DNA of 64,000 nt from Chryseobacterium sp. 18061 (lineage in GTDB: Bacteria; Pseudomonadota; Gammaproteobacteria; Enterobacterales; Enterobacteriaceae): positions 372,001 through 436,000 of the forward strand of contig CACSKA010000001.1 in the NCBI GenBank assembly GCA_902706205.1, written 5' to 3'. The notes beneath the pieces were generated by a model. The model saw nothing but the letters and a program-made list of their open reading frames with translations, ran no database searches and was not told where the DNA came from. Within the stretch, counting starts at the first letter, position 1. Each line of letters opens with the position of its first letter. Below, one piece after another: positions 14,847-24,059 of this stretch. The position numbers were made by a program, and so were the translations under genes.

Positions 14847-15290
14847 ATGGCTAAAGATGGAAAACATGTAATTCACGCCGGTGGCGTATTCCCTAATCCG
14901 CTCCTCAATCGAGAAGGTATGGCGTCAACAGCCTTCAAACCGGGGGCTGTCGGCATCTTCCTCGCTGGCATCTTCCAGCCAGCATCCGCCGTGACGGAAA
15001 CGGCGATCCCATACGTTGCAAACTTCGATTATCTCCGCTGCAAAACGGTAGATGACGAGTATGCATCCAGCGATCTGGTTGTAGCTATCCAGCCACTGCC
15101 TGGCATGTTCCTGAATGTTCGTGCAGCGGCAGGCACGTATGAAAAAGGGGAGCCGCTGACGGTGCTTAATGGGCAGGTTAAAGCAGCAACCACTTCCGGC
15201 GATACCCCGGATGTCGTTTTCGCTTACTGCGAAGAGGACAAATCAACCACAGTCGCTGCTGGCGATCTGCTTCGCGTCGTATTCAAGTAA
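14847..15290 (+). CDS. probable head decoration or accessory capsid protein
   Basis: The product has 147 residues and is beta-rich (VVAIQPLPGMFLNVRAAAG, YEKGEPLTVLNGQVKAA). Its size, composition and position between protease/scaffold and major capsid genes fit a DUF2190-like or decoration protein that stabilises the capsid. I do not recognise a firm family signature, so the function is inferred from order. It starts 4 bp after the previous stop. Confidence 0.6.
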   Translation: MAKDGKHVIHAGGVFPNPLLNREGMASTAFKPGAVGIFLAGIFQPASAVTETAIPYVANFDYLRCKTVDDEYASSDLVVAIQPLPGMFLNVRAAAGTYEKGEPLTVLNGQVKAATTSGDTPDVVFAYCEEDKSTTVAAGDLLRVVFK

Positions 15291-15301
15291 GGGGTCACTG
15301 A

Positions 15302-16378
15302 ATGTTTGTATTTTCAACTAAAAAAGCGACTGAAACTGGCAATCTGGAGGTCAATTCCTCTCAGTTTAAAAAGCTCGTTTCAGCGCGTAACGCTGGAGCT
15401 CAGGCGGCAGCGGATTTTATTGCCCGCACCAAATGGCGCGGTGATGCTGAAGACACACCTGAGCTAAACGCAGTTAACGCGGTCGATGATATTCGCCGAC
15501 TGTACAAGGCTTATGACCAGACTGTACTGAAACAGTTTGAGCCGACTACTGAGTTCACTTTGCTGAACGACCTGATGCCGCTGTCTCGCTCTGTGCGCCT
15601 GGAAGAGTCTGTGTACGAGTACGCTCGCACCGGCGGCCGTGGTTGGGCACACACTTCAATGTCCGGCCAGATTGGTGCCGCGCTTGATGCGAAGTCGTAC
15701 ACCTTCGACGGCACGATGGTTCCAATCCACGACAGCGGCTTTAAGTTCAACTGGCGCGACCCTGTGTTCAACAAGGGCTCCGCACTGGCGTCTCTCGCTG
15801 ATGCGCAGTCCGGGTCCGTTGACGATGTTCGTCGTCAATATGTCGATTACATCTGGGAAGGTTTCCGTGATGCGAATGGCAATTACATTCGTTATGACGA
15901 TAAAACCTGGAAAGGGTTGCGTAACGACGAACGTGTTGCTCAGGTAACGCTGACCGTCGATTTCTCTACCAGTACCGATCCGAAAGCTATGCGCGCGGCT
16001 GCTATTGCACTGCGTGACGTGATGAAGATTCAGAACATGCAGTACGGCCAGCAGACCTGGTACGTATCAAGCGAAATCATGTCGAACTGGGAACAGTATT
16101 TCGATGTGAACTCGCTGCGTACCGTGCTGGAAGAGATTTCAAAACTGTCCGGCATTGCAGCCATCAAAGAAGATGCTGAACTGTCCGACAACGAAATCCT
16201 GATCGTGCCGCTGACTGCAGGTGTCATTGCGCCAATCGTCGGCCAGGCATTCGGCACCGTTGCCGATCCACGGCAGTTCTACAACTCAGATTACGTGTGG
16301 CGCACCTGGGGTGCTGCGGGCCTTATGGTCAAGCAAGACATCAACGGCCACTACTCAGTCATCCACGCTTCAAGCTAA
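15302..16378 (+). CDS. major capsid protein
   Basis: The product has 358 residues, with a capsid-like sequence: helical N-terminal region, TEFTLLNDLMPLSRSVRLEE, an E-loop-like GGRGWAHTSMSGQIG, and a beta-rich C-terminus ending YNSDYVWRTWGAAGLMVKQD. It fits the HK97-fold capsid proteins grouped with DUF2184/DUF6260 in this type of siphovirus. Position after decoration and protease genes supports the call. Its codon usage is strongly biased, as expected for a highly expressed protein. Confidence 0.85.
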   Translation: MFVFSTKKATETGNLEVNSSQFKKLVSARNAGAQAAADFIARTKWRGDAEDTPELNAVNAVDDIRRLYKAYDQTVLKQFEPTTEFTLLNDLMPLSRSVRLEESVYEYARTGGRGWAHTSMSGQIGAALDAKSYTFDGTMVPIHDSGFKFNWRDPVFNKGSALASLADAQSGSVDDVRRQYVDYIWEGFRDANGNYIRYDDKTWKGLRNDERVAQVTLTVDFSTSTDPKAMRAAAIALRDVMKIQNMQYGQQTWYVSSEIMSNWEQYFDVNSLRTVLEEISKLSGIAAIKEDAELSDNEILIVPLTAGVIAPIVGQAFGTVADPRQFYNSDYVWRTWGAAGLMVKQDINGHYSVIHASS

Positions 16379-16388
16379 GGGAAATAAA

Positions 16389-16757
16389 ATGGCACTCGTA
16401 AAAGTTTTGGTAGCAAACCTTTTTGCCGGTGCCAGCCTTCAAAAGCTGGAGGCTGGTCAGGTTTATGACGTAGATGACGCGGTCGCTGAAAAGTGGATCG
16501 GGCAGGGAAAGGCGGAGAAGTCCACAGAGAAGAAGGGTGAAAAGCTAACCTTCGAAGTGGCAACGCCGTCGGCGCCAGTTAATGCAGATTTAACCGGCAT
16601 TCAGAAGCAACTGAGTGAAGCGCTTGAGCAAGTGAAGTCGCTAACCGACGAAGCGGAAGCGAAGGATAAGGCTCATGCTGATGCTCTGGCAGCAGAGACG
16701 AAGCGAGCCGACGAGGCGGAAGCGGCACTGGCGGCGGCGAACAAAAAGGACAAGTAA
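16389..16757 (+). CDS. small phage head protein with C-terminal coiled coil
   Basis: I start at ATG 16389; the longer frame from 16221 overlaps the capsid gene. The 122-residue product has a small globular N-terminus (VYDVDDAVAEKWIGQGKAEK) of the kind seen in head-fibre or capsid accessory proteins. A long Ala/Glu/Lys coiled coil follows (about residues 70-120). It sits between major capsid and head-tail connector genes. Function unknown. Confidence 0.65.
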   Translation: MALVKVLVANLFAGASLQKLEAGQVYDVDDAVAEKWIGQGKAEKSTEKKGEKLTFEVATPSAPVNADLTGIQKQLSEALEQVKSLTDEAEAKDKAHADALAAETKRADEAEAALAAANKKDK

Positions 16758-16759
16758 CC

Positions 16760-17140
16760 ATGGCTGACCCAATCACGGCGGCGGACGTACAGCAGTTCCT
16801 CGGTGAATTGGGTTACGCCATTCCCGGCTCGCTACTGGAACCAATCCTCTGCCTGGTGAATAAAATTATCCCCTGCATGGTTGGTGCCGGGTACGACAAC
16901 TGCAGTCAGAAACTCATTCTGATGTATGCCGCCGCTCTCATGGCTACATCGTCTGGTGCTCGCCGTATCAAATCGCAAGGCGCACCATCTGGCGCGTCAC
17001 GCTCGTTTGATTACGGTGAGGATGGAGTGACCTGGCTGCGTGATTCACTGGCGCAACTGGATACGAGCGGATGCACTGGCGAATTGCCGATTAGCGCAGG
17101 TAGCTCGGTCGGGCTCTTTCTCGTCGTGGGCGGCCGCTGA
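16760..17140 (+). CDS. head-tail adaptor/connector candidate
   Basis: The product has 126 residues, helix-rich at the N-terminus (TAADVQQFLGELGYAIPGSL) and with a C-terminal hydrophobic strand. Size, fold composition and gene order fit an adaptor of the HK97 gp6 type that docks to the portal. No unique motif is seen. The stop overlaps the start of the following 56-residue ORF (TGATG). Confidence 0.65.
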   Translation: MADPITAADVQQFLGELGYAIPGSLLEPILCLVNKIIPCMVGAGYDNCSQKLILMYAAALMATSSGARRIKSQGAPSGASRSFDYGEDGVTWLRDSLAQLDTSGCTGELPISAGSSVGLFLVVGGR

Positions 17141-17310
17141 TGTGGAAACTCATAACTGAAAGCTTGCCCAAGCCATTCGTGCGCGTCTGGGTGAAAACGG
17201 ATGCCGGGCGGGAAACCACCGGTTATCTGAAATCTGACGGTGAGTGGGTTATCAACTGCGTGACCATTCGCGCTACGGGCGCGGTAGTGGTTAGCTGGAG
17301 GGATGGATAA
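17140..17310 (+). CDS. small hypothetical phage protein, 56 residues
   Basis: ATG 17140 overlaps the previous stop, and the stop at 17308-17310 overlaps the next ATG (TAATG), so it is coupled on both sides. The product (MWKLITESLPKPFVRVWVKT, then a beta-rich end) is too short to place in a family. The unbroken coupling in an otherwise gapless head-tail operon supports coding. Confidence 0.6.
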   Translation: MWKLITESLPKPFVRVWVKTDAGRETTGYLKSDGEWVINCVTIRATGAVVVSWRDG

Positions 17311-17660
17311 TGTCGGCAGTAGCCAACTGGTCTTACACCGCCACTGCGACCATCTGGCGCAAGCTGGAAGGTAACGACGAATACGGAGACCCCATGGGCT
17401 ATGCAGAGCCAGAGCAAATCCTCTGTGATTATGAGGGCGGCTTGTCTAAGCGCATCGGCAGCCTGGGCGCTGAAATCGTCGTGAAGAATACCGTCTGGTC
17501 TGAGTTCGCTCTGGCGGCCGCTGGTGATTACTTGCTGATTGGAGTGTCTGCCGAGGCCGATCCAGTTGTGGCCGGTGCCGACGAGGTGCGGCAGGTTATC
17601 CGCTACGCCGACACGTTCGAGCGTGTGGCGGATGACTATGCGATTTTGACAGGTGTATAG
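17310..17660 (+). CDS. head-tail joining / closure protein candidate
   Basis: The product has 116 residues and is beta-rich (NWSYTATATIWRKLEGNDEY, YEGGLSKRIGSLGAEIVVKN). It lies between connector and gp10-like genes, in the place of head-tail stopper proteins. Ending in YAILTGV, it shows no membrane or catalytic feature. The call is by gene order and fold type. Confidence 0.6.
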   Translation: MSAVANWSYTATATIWRKLEGNDEYGDPMGYAEPEQILCDYEGGLSKRIGSLGAEIVVKNTVWSEFALAAAGDYLLIGVSAEADPVVAGADEVRQVIRYADTFERVADDYAILTGV

Positions 17661-17662
17661 CT

Positions 17663-18031
17663 ATGGCAGCAAAAGTTAAAGGCATATCTCAGGCGCGTAA
17701 AAACCTCAATGCTCTCGTGGGCGATATTCAGGGGCGCATGGCTGTTAGGGCTATACAGTCAGCGTTGATTATAGGCGGGTCGCAGGCTGCTCTGTATACG
17801 CCAATCGATACATCAACCCTCATAAACAGCCAATATCGAGATATCGAAGTCAACGGAACGCGCGTCACGGGCCGGGTTGGCTATTCTGCCAACTACGCGA
17901 TTTATGTTCACGACCCGGATGTGCCCCAGACTTTCCGGCGCGCTACTGCGAAAAAAGAGTTCCTATCCAAAGGTTTTGAAGACACAAAACGGCAAATTGA
18001 TGCTGTGATAGCGAAGGAAATGTCTCTATGA
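17663..18031 (+). CDS. HK97 gp10-like tail-completion protein
   Basis: The product has 122 residues, with the family's layout: an N-terminal helix with basic residues, then ALYTPIDTSTLINSQYRDIE, GRVGYSANYAIYVHDPDVP and a C-terminal helix with Lys/Arg. This matches HK97 gp10-type proteins that join or complete the tail. The stop overlaps the next start (ATGA). Confidence 0.8.
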   Translation: MAAKVKGISQARKNLNALVGDIQGRMAVRAIQSALIIGGSQAALYTPIDTSTLINSQYRDIEVNGTRVTGRVGYSANYAIYVHDPDVPQTFRRATAKKEFLSKGFEDTKRQIDAVIAKEMSL

Positions 18032-18411
18032 CTCCCCCAATGTACCAGCGAGTCAGAAACATGTTCGGAGATGCCGGGCTGACGACAGGGTTTCTGGTGC
18101 AACTGCTCGCATTTAACGACCCTGGTGACCTGACTAAGGCGGTAATGGTATTCAGGCCGAACGGTGGCACCAGTATTCGCAATGACCTGGGCAATGACAA
18201 CTACGTTCTTGTCGACGTGATCGGCGCGAAGAATAGAATCCAGGATGCAGCACTGGCTACCCAGGCAATCGTCGATTACATCCAGGTCAACCCACACTCA
18301 GATGAGTGTGTCGGGAAAATCGAGAACATAGGGGCTATCCCGGCACCGGTTCAAACCGAAGAAGGTAGAATGGTGTTCAGGCTGCAGTTTGCGTGCATCT
18401 TCGGGGATTAA
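18028..18411 (+). CDS. tail terminator protein candidate (gpU-like position)
   Basis: The product has 127 residues, overlaps the previous gene by ATGA and precedes the tail tube gene. The sequence shows alternating helices and strands (NYVLVDVIGAKNRIQDAALA, MVFRLQFACIFGD), as in phage tail terminators. It probably caps the tail tube at its final length. Assignment is by order and fold. Confidence 0.65.
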   Translation: MTPPMYQRVRNMFGDAGLTTGFLVQLLAFNDPGDLTKAVMVFRPNGGTSIRNDLGNDNYVLVDVIGAKNRIQDAALATQAIVDYIQVNPHSDECVGKIENIGAIPAPVQTEEGRMVFRLQFACIFGD

Positions 18412-18430
18412 TATCCAAATCATCAACACA

Positions 18431-18457
18431 AGGTCGCCATCTGGCGGCCTTTTTTTA
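18431..18457 (+). terminator. terminator-like hairpin before the tail tube gene
   Basis: AGGTCGCCA and TGGCGGCCT arms with a TC loop precede a T7 tract, 20 bp before the next ATG. Confidence 0.7.
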
Positions 18458-18476
18458 TGCATAAAAGAGGTCAACG

Positions 18477-19238
18477 ATGGCTGCAAATTGCCCAAATTCG
18501 AATGAACGCGTCTTCGGCTCAGCTACTGTGCTTGAGCTTGCCATGGGGTGTGCTGACACACGGCCGACAGAAGAAGAATGGCTGGCGCTTGGCGCTGGTA
18601 CAAGTAAGGGGCTTTCCTTCTCACCAAATTCCGTTAGCTCTGACGCTGATGATACTGGTGGCTGGGTTGAGAACATTATCACCAACGCTGACGCGACGAT
18701 CAGTTTTGACGGTGAAGTGCGTAAGCACGACAAACTCGATCAGTTCGGCTACGCAAACCTGTTCACGTACTTCGTCGATGAGCTGAATGCCAAACGCCAG
18801 CCGACACTGTGGGCACGCATCAGCATTGGCCCGCTGGAATTTTCTGGCTATATGGTTATTTCAGATGCCACCCCGGCAGATGGCGGTAGTAACGACATCA
18901 TCACCTTCTCTGTTGAATTCAAGGTGTCTGATGGCACCACTGTTCGTCTGACTAATCTGGATGCGCCAGCGCTCACTTTCAGCACCGATCTGCCAGCTAC
19001 TAAAACGGTAGCAACTGGTTCGGCGCTGAGCATGACTGTTGCCGCTACTGGTGGCGTGGCTCCTTACACCTACGTGTGGAAGAAGGCCGGTGTAGTGGTC
19101 AGCGGACAAACCACTGCCACATTCAACAAGGCCAGTGCGGTTGCTGGCGATGCTGGCGCGTACACCTGCGAAGTGACTGATTCGGATGATGTGCCGGTCA
19201 CGATTACCTCAACATCCTGCACCGTTACCGTCAGCTAA
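18477..19238 (+). CDS. major tail (tube) protein with C-terminal Ig-like domain
   Basis: The product has 253 residues. The first 165 residues have the tail tube composition (TISFDGEVRKHDKLDQFGYA, FSVEFKVSDGTTV). The last 85 form an Ig-like domain with the typical VAPYTYVWKKAGVVVSGQ and DAGAYTCEVTDSDDV patterns. Lambda gpV carries a similar C-terminal Ig-type domain that decorates the tube surface. Start at ATG 18477 with AGAGGT upstream. Confidence 0.85.
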   Translation: MAANCPNSNERVFGSATVLELAMGCADTRPTEEEWLALGAGTSKGLSFSPNSVSSDADDTGGWVENIITNADATISFDGEVRKHDKLDQFGYANLFTYFVDELNAKRQPTLWARISIGPLEFSGYMVISDATPADGGSNDIITFSVEFKVSDGTTVRLTNLDAPALTFSTDLPATKTVATGSALSMTVAATGGVAPYTYVWKKAGVVVSGQTTATFNKASAVAGDAGAYTCEVTDSDDVPVTITSTSCTVTVS

Positions 19239-19283
19239 CGATTATTACAAAGGGTAGCTTGCTGCCCTTGATAATGAACGCTA

Positions 19284-19979
19284 ATGAGAAAAAACATGTC
19301 ACCACTAACCAGCATTGGCGAAATGAGTTTTTCAGAGACTCATGAAGGCGGCAGAGACTACTTCTTTAAGCCATCTTTTTCCTCAATGAACGCGATCGGA
19401 ACTCCGGCTAAAATTGTCAGCATTTTTTCACTTATCCACGGGGCGAGAATGCAGGAAACGCTCAACAGAATTGCCCTGGCTAAAGTTGCTCTCCCGCCCC
19501 ACATGATGAACGCCATATTCCAGCGTCAGAGTGACGAAATTCTTACTGCCGCGATGCATGTTATGCAGTGCTGTTACACGGGAGATTATGACCTGCAGCC
19601 ATTGATTGGCGAGTGGAAAGGATGGAAACACTGCGTTGTGTATCGCCCTGGTGAGTTACCAAAGGATTTTATAATTGCCGTGGCCCAGACGCTCATGCAG
19701 CACGGTGTTATCGGTAAAGCAAAAGTGCGCCGACTACAGCGCAACGAATCAAACTCTTATTCGCAGGCCTTCGAGGTCAGCGATTACATCATTGCTGCTC
19801 GAAATCACTTTGGCATGAGTCGTGATGATGCCGCCAGCCTGACAATGACCGAGTTCACGCTACTACTTTCTGCCAAATACCCTGAGCAAAAAGGGTTAAC
19901 AAAAGATGAGTATGAAGCTGTTGCCGAAGCTCATCTGGCGCGACAGGCGGCAAGGCGAGCCAAATCCAAAAAAAGCTAA
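19284..19979 (+). CDS. tail assembly chaperone candidate (DUF6246-like)
   Basis: The product has 231 residues (an ATG at 19296 is an alternative). It lies between the tail tube and tape measure genes, the slot of gpG/gpGT chaperones. The sequence is helical and ends in a basic tail (RQAARRAKSKKS). An A7 run sits at the very end, but the codon frame does not make a good -1 slippery heptamer. The family name rests on memory and position. Confidence 0.65.
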   Translation: MRKNMSPLTSIGEMSFSETHEGGRDYFFKPSFSSMNAIGTPAKIVSIFSLIHGARMQETLNRIALAKVALPPHMMNAIFQRQSDEILTAAMHVMQCCYTGDYDLQPLIGEWKGWKHCVVYRPGELPKDFIIAVAQTLMQHGVIGKAKVRRLQRNESNSYSQAFEVSDYIIAARNHFGMSRDDAASLTMTEFTLLLSAKYPEQKGLTKDEYEAVAEAHLARQAARRAKSKKS

Positions 19980-20000
19980 CCAGCTCCGGCTGGTTTTTTA
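19979..20000 (+). terminator. terminator-like hairpin before the tape measure gene
   Basis: ACCAGC and GCTGGT arms with a three-base loop run into six Ts, starting at the stop codon of the chaperone gene and ending 16 bp before the tape measure ATG. Confidence 0.65.
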
Positions 20001-20015
20001 CGCCCGGAGAATTAA

Positions 20016-23000
20016 ATGGCAGGCACACAAAACGCTGGCAGCATAGTTTATGAAGTTGATATGGATCTGGATGGCTTTCTACGTGGTCAGCGGCGGGTAT
20101 CCGATAGTCTGAATGGTATGAATCGCGGCTTTGATGCTTCCACACGCAGCATTAACAGCACAGAGCGAAGCGTCAACAATGCCGAACGGTCTTTCTCATC
20201 ACTGACAAAAGTAGCCGTAGCGTTAACTGCTGCGCTATCCGTTCAGCAGGTTGCGCAGTACGCTGACGCATGGGTAACGGTAAACAACAAGCTGGCGAAT
20301 GCAATTCGTCCAAGTGAAGAGCTTGCTGATGTTACTGAGCGTGTTTTTGATATCTCTCAGAAAACGAGAAGTAGCCTGGAAGCAACAGCCACGCTGTATG
20401 CCCGCCTTGAGCGAGCGACCCGCAGCGCAGGAACCAGCACCGCTGACCTTGTTACTCTGACAGAAACTATCAACAAAGGGCTTGCTGTATCTGGTGCCAC
20501 CGCAGAAGAAGCAAGCTCGACGATGGTTCAGCTGTCACAGGCACTGGCTTCTGGTGTATTGCGCGGGGAGGAGTTCAACTCCATATCTGAGAACGGTAGC
20601 CGTCTGGCTGTAGCACTCAGTGAGTCTCTGGGCGTTACCGTTGGTCAGCTTCGCGCAATGGCTGCTGAAGGTAAACTAACAACAGACGTTGTTGTTAAAG
20701 GATTGCTGTCACAGGGCAATGCGATTGCAAAAGAGTTCGCAAACACCACCATGACCATGGGCCAGGCATTCACGACTGCAACGAACAACATCACGAAATT
20801 TGTTGGAGAGTCGTCCACCATAAAATCAGCTTACAACGGCTTCAATAACACCATTGTCACGCTCAGCGACAATCTCGACACGCTCGCGACCGTGTTTGTT
20901 GGGCTCGCGGCAATCATGGGTAGCCGTTTTGCTGGCGCACTGGCAATGGCAACTGCTGCGAAAGTTAAAAACACTGTCGCGTCAGTCGCAAGTGCAAAGG
21001 CAGCAGCAGAAGCAGCGAAATCTGCAGAGTTAGAGGCCGGGGCTAAGCTGCGTGTGGCACAGGCAGATAAAAGCGCCGCTGTATCAGCACTTAATGTTGC
21101 ACAAGCGAGGCTAAATACGCTCAAGGTAACAGGTGCGTCATCTGTTGAAGAAGTGAAGCTCGCTAATGCAGAAGCAGCAACAATCCGCACTCAACTTGCA
21201 CAAATTGAATCCGAGAAGGCGCTGGAAACCACACGCCTTAAGGCGCAGATAACGGATCAGGGACGGATAGCCACAGCTACACGCATGGCGCAGCTACAAC
21301 AAGCATCATCGGTGCTCACTACCAGGCTTGCTGCCGTGGAGGCTACCGCATCAGAAGCCAAAGCGGCAGCAATAGTGACTGCAGAAGCTGAGGTGTCGGC
21401 AGCTCGCATAACAACAGCAACTACTACCGGTGCGGCTTCTGCTGCAAATGGCGTATATACAGCATCACAAAAAGCTACGGTTATAGCTACCCGGGCAGCA
21501 TCAGCAAGTCTAGTGTTGTTGCGTGGTGCAATGTCTCTGCTTGGTGGCCCGGCTGGTATCGTCATGATCGCCGCTGCTGCCCTTTACTTTTGGTATCAAA
21601 AGGCAGAGCAGGCAAAAAAAGAGGCAATCGCGTTTGCTGATGGCCTGGACGCGCTTAATGCGTCAATGAAGTCGATGAATAATACCCAGCTTAAAGGGAC
21701 GATAGCTGACGCTAATGAATCAATAATTGCTCAGAAAAGTAATATTAAAGATTTACAGAAAGAGATCGAATCACTAAGGGAGCGTTATAAAAACTTCACC
21801 CCAGAAGCGCAGAAAGTTGCGGATTCGATGGGTAACGGCGCGGCATATGCCAGTGAAATGGCTAGGGTATCAAGAGATCTCGATAAGAAGGTTCGCGATT
21901 TAGCTAACATGCAGGATAAGTTGGCAAAAACAACGGACACGGCTTCCGAGGCAAATCGGCTGCTCACCAATAATATGCTCACATCGATGGGTGTACACGA
22001 TGGGCTTATAGAAAAGGGATCAACACTTGAGCGCGTACAGGGGGCTGTCGCAAAAGCCTTTGGCGATACAGCGGATGAAATTAACAGGGCAAATCAAGCC
22101 GGACAAAATTTCAAGCCAGCCTCACTGCAAGTGTCACCAGCCACTGGTAAGGGTGACAAGTATATATCTGATCTAGCAGAACAGAATGAGTTGCTGTCCA
22201 TTCAGGATGAGCGTCTGCGTGCCATCACAAAGGCAGGCATCGACGCGGCGAAAGTAACCGATAATCCCAATCAAATTGCTCGAGCCAAGGAGTTAGCAGG
22301 TTCTAACTTTGATCTGCAAAAAGCCGAAGAGGCAAGAGGGAGAGCGACTAAAAGTGCCGCATCTGAAACCAAGAAATCAGCCACCGCAGCTGAATCAGTC
22401 ACTCAAAAACTTGCCAGGCTTAAGCAGCAGTCTGAACTTGCAGCTGGCTCAACGCAGGAGCTAAGCAGAGACCAGGCGATTCTTCGCGCAGAACAATCAC
22501 TCGGCAAGTCAGCAACTGCAGCGCAAATTCAGCAAGCGAAAGACTATGCTGCTGCAATATGGGATACATCAGCCGCTTTAAAAGCAAGGAACGCGATCCC
22601 CGAACTGAAAGAAAACGCTGATTACTCTGCACAAAAATCCCAGCTCGAAATGCTTAAAGGGGCCAAGGACACCAATGGCGAGTTGCTCATTTCTCAGGAG
22701 CAATACAACCAGCAATCTGAGCAACTGGAGCAGGAGCATCAGACAAACCTTGCCAAAATCCGTGCTGACCAGGCTGTAACGCCGCAACAGGCAGCAGCCG
22801 GCACAGTTGACCCGGTTCAGCAACTTGCCAATGAGAACGCACAGAAACTGGCGCTCATCCAGCGGTTCGAAGCTAACAAAACCATCACCGAGCAGCAGGG
22901 ACTGGCTTTGCGTAATGCTGCCAACATGGAGTATGAGCAAGCGCGTATCGATGCTGAGTGGGAAATATACCGGAACCAGAGCCAGGTTAACGAGCTGCTG

Positions 23001-23672
23001 GCATCTTCCGTAGATGGATTTCAGAGCAGCGCATCCAATGCAATAACCGGCCTCATCAACGGAACGCAAAACCTGCAGGAAGCATTTTCCAATATCGGCA
23101 CAACAATACTTGGAAGTGTTGTCGGAGCCCTTGTTGAAATGGGTATGCAGTGGGTAAAAAGTCAATTAATGGGCCAAGCGGCAGCGGCAGCATCACTGGC
23201 TTCAACAATGGCTCAAGCTACTGCAGCTGCATCCGCGTGGGCACCTGCGGCGGTTAGCGCCTCCATAGCGACCTATGGCACAGCGGCAGCGATTGGACAG
23301 ACAGCATATGCTGGATCGCTATTAGCAGCAAAGGGAATGGCTGTTGCAGGGGCTCGCTATAACGGCGGCCCCGTTGATGCCAATTCTATGTATCGAGTGG
23401 GTGAAAAGGGTAAGCCAGAAATCTACCAGGCCAGTAGCGGGAAGCAGTACATGATTCCCGGTGACAATGGACGCGTGATTAGTAATAAGGATATGCAGGG
23501 TTCTGGCGGGGGCGGCACATCCATCCAGCAAGAGATTCACTTCAACATCCAGACCACAGGCGGCATTGACGATGCAACCATGGCGAAGATGGCGCAGATG
23601 ATGAAGCAAGTGAGCGTAAGCACTATTCGCGATCAACAGCGCCCGAATGGGCTTTTGCAGAAAAGTCGCTAG
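20016..23672 (+). CDS. tape measure protein
   Basis: At 1218 residues it is the longest gene in the prophage. The N-terminus (VYEVDMDLDGFLRGQRRVSD) and the block LRGEEFNSISENGSRLAVAL are typical of the tape-measure N-terminal domain. Long Ala/Lys-rich coiled coils follow, with hydrophobic segments around residues 495-525 (LGGPAGIVMIAAAALYFW). It ends with a Gly/Asn-rich part. Its length sets tail length. A terminator hairpin follows and then the accessory island. Confidence 0.93.
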   Translation: MAGTQNAGSIVYEVDMDLDGFLRGQRRVSDSLNGMNRGFDASTRSINSTERSVNNAERSFSSLTKVAVALTAALSVQQVAQYADAWVTVNNKLANAIRPSEELADVTERVFDISQKTRSSLEATATLYARLERATRSAGTSTADLVTLTETINKGLAVSGATAEEASSTMVQLSQALASGVLRGEEFNSISENGSRLAVALSESLGVTVGQLRAMAAEGKLTTDVVVKGLLSQGNAIAKEFANTTMTMGQAFTTATNNITKFVGESSTIKSAYNGFNNTIVTLSDNLDTLATVFVGLAAIMGSRFAGALAMATAAKVKNTVASVASAKAAAEAAKSAELEAGAKLRVAQADKSAAVSALNVAQARLNTLKVTGASSVEEVKLANAEAATIRTQLAQIESEKALETTRLKAQITDQGRIATATRMAQLQQASSVLTTRLAAVEATASEAKAAAIVTAEAEVSAARITTATTTGAASAANGVYTASQKATVIATRAASASLVLLRGAMSLLGGPAGIVMIAAAALYFWYQKAEQAKKEAIAFADGLDALNASMKSMNNTQLKGTIADANESIIAQKSNIKDLQKEIESLRERYKNFTPEAQKVADSMGNGAAYASEMARVSRDLDKKVRDLANMQDKLAKTTDTASEANRLLTNNMLTSMGVHDGLIEKGSTLERVQGAVAKAFGDTADEINRANQAGQNFKPASLQVSPATGKGDKYISDLAEQNELLSIQDERLRAITKAGIDAAKVTDNPNQIARAKELAGSNFDLQKAEEARGRATKSAASETKKSATAAESVTQKLARLKQQSELAAGSTQELSRDQAILRAEQSLGKSATAAQIQQAKDYAAAIWDTSAALKARNAIPELKENADYSAQKSQLEMLKGAKDTNGELLISQEQYNQQSEQLEQEHQTNLAKIRADQAVTPQQAAAGTVDPVQQLANENAQKLALIQRFEANKTITEQQGLALRNAANMEYEQARIDAEWEIYRNQSQVNELLASSVDGFQSSASNAITGLINGTQNLQEAFSNIGTTILGSVVGALVEMGMQWVKSQLMGQAAAAASLASTMAQATAAASAWAPAAVSASIATYGTAAAIGQTAYAGSLLAAKGMAVAGARYNGGPVDANSMYRVGEKGKPEIYQASSGKQYMIPGDNGRVISNKDMQGSGGGGTSIQQEIHFNIQTTGGIDDATMAKMAQMMKQVSVSTIRDQQRPNGLLQKSR

Positions 23673-23688
23673 CGGAGAGCTTTCATAT

Positions 23689-23711
23689 AGCCCACTCAGG
23701 TGGGCTTTTTG
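23689..23711. terminator. terminator between the tape measure gene and the arc-like gene
   Basis: AGCCCAC and GTGGGCT arms with TCAG between them are followed by TTTT on the + strand. It lies between two convergent genes, so it may stop transcription from both sides. Confidence 0.65.
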
Positions 23712-24022
23712 CTGTCATCTTTCTTTTTGATCTCTTCAACCGCCAGAGATGAAACCTTTTTTACTAAGTCAGCCATTTGCTGCAGCATTCCCTGATAGCT
23801 CTCTATCGATTCATCCTGCATTTTGATTACTTTCCTCAGTTCCCGGGCGTCCCCCGCTGGGAAGCCTGTAGCTTCTGCTGCTATAGCATCCTCAATGATT
23901 TGAATTATTTCTGCATTCATCGAACGTCCATTGCGTTTGGACCTTTCAGCTATGGCGTCACGCATCCCGTCCGGGAAGCGGAGCACAAACTTATCGTAAT
24001 CTTTAACCTGCTTATCAGTCAT
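23696..24022 (-). CDS. Arc-like ribbon-helix-helix repressor
   Basis: I start at ATG 24022 (MTDKQVKDYDKFVLRFPDGM); the longer upstream frame crosses the operator region. The 108-residue product has the Arc fold: a beta strand FVLRFPDGM, then RDAIAERSKRNGRSMNAEII, very like P22 Arc. A C-terminal helical tail of about 50 residues, absent in P22 Arc (53 residues), ends in Lys/Asp. It should bind the operators between 24023 and 24140 and keep the divergent antirepressor operon off. Confidence 0.85.
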   Translation of the reverse strand: MTDKQVKDYDKFVLRFPDGMRDAIAERSKRNGRSMNAEIIQIIEDAIAAEATGFPAGDARELRKVIKMQDESIESYQGMLQQMADLVKKVSSLAVEEIKKKDDSKKPT

Positions 24023-24059
24023 GGCATCTCGGTTTGATTGTAAACACAAGCAAAAAACC

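Noticed and set aside
19965..19979. Programmed -1 frameshift at the A7 run at the end of the tail chaperone gene
   Set aside because: In the actual frame the codons are TCC AAA AAA AGC, which does not form an X-XXY-YYZ heptamer, and the shifted frame adds only about 27 codons through a terminator-like hairpin.
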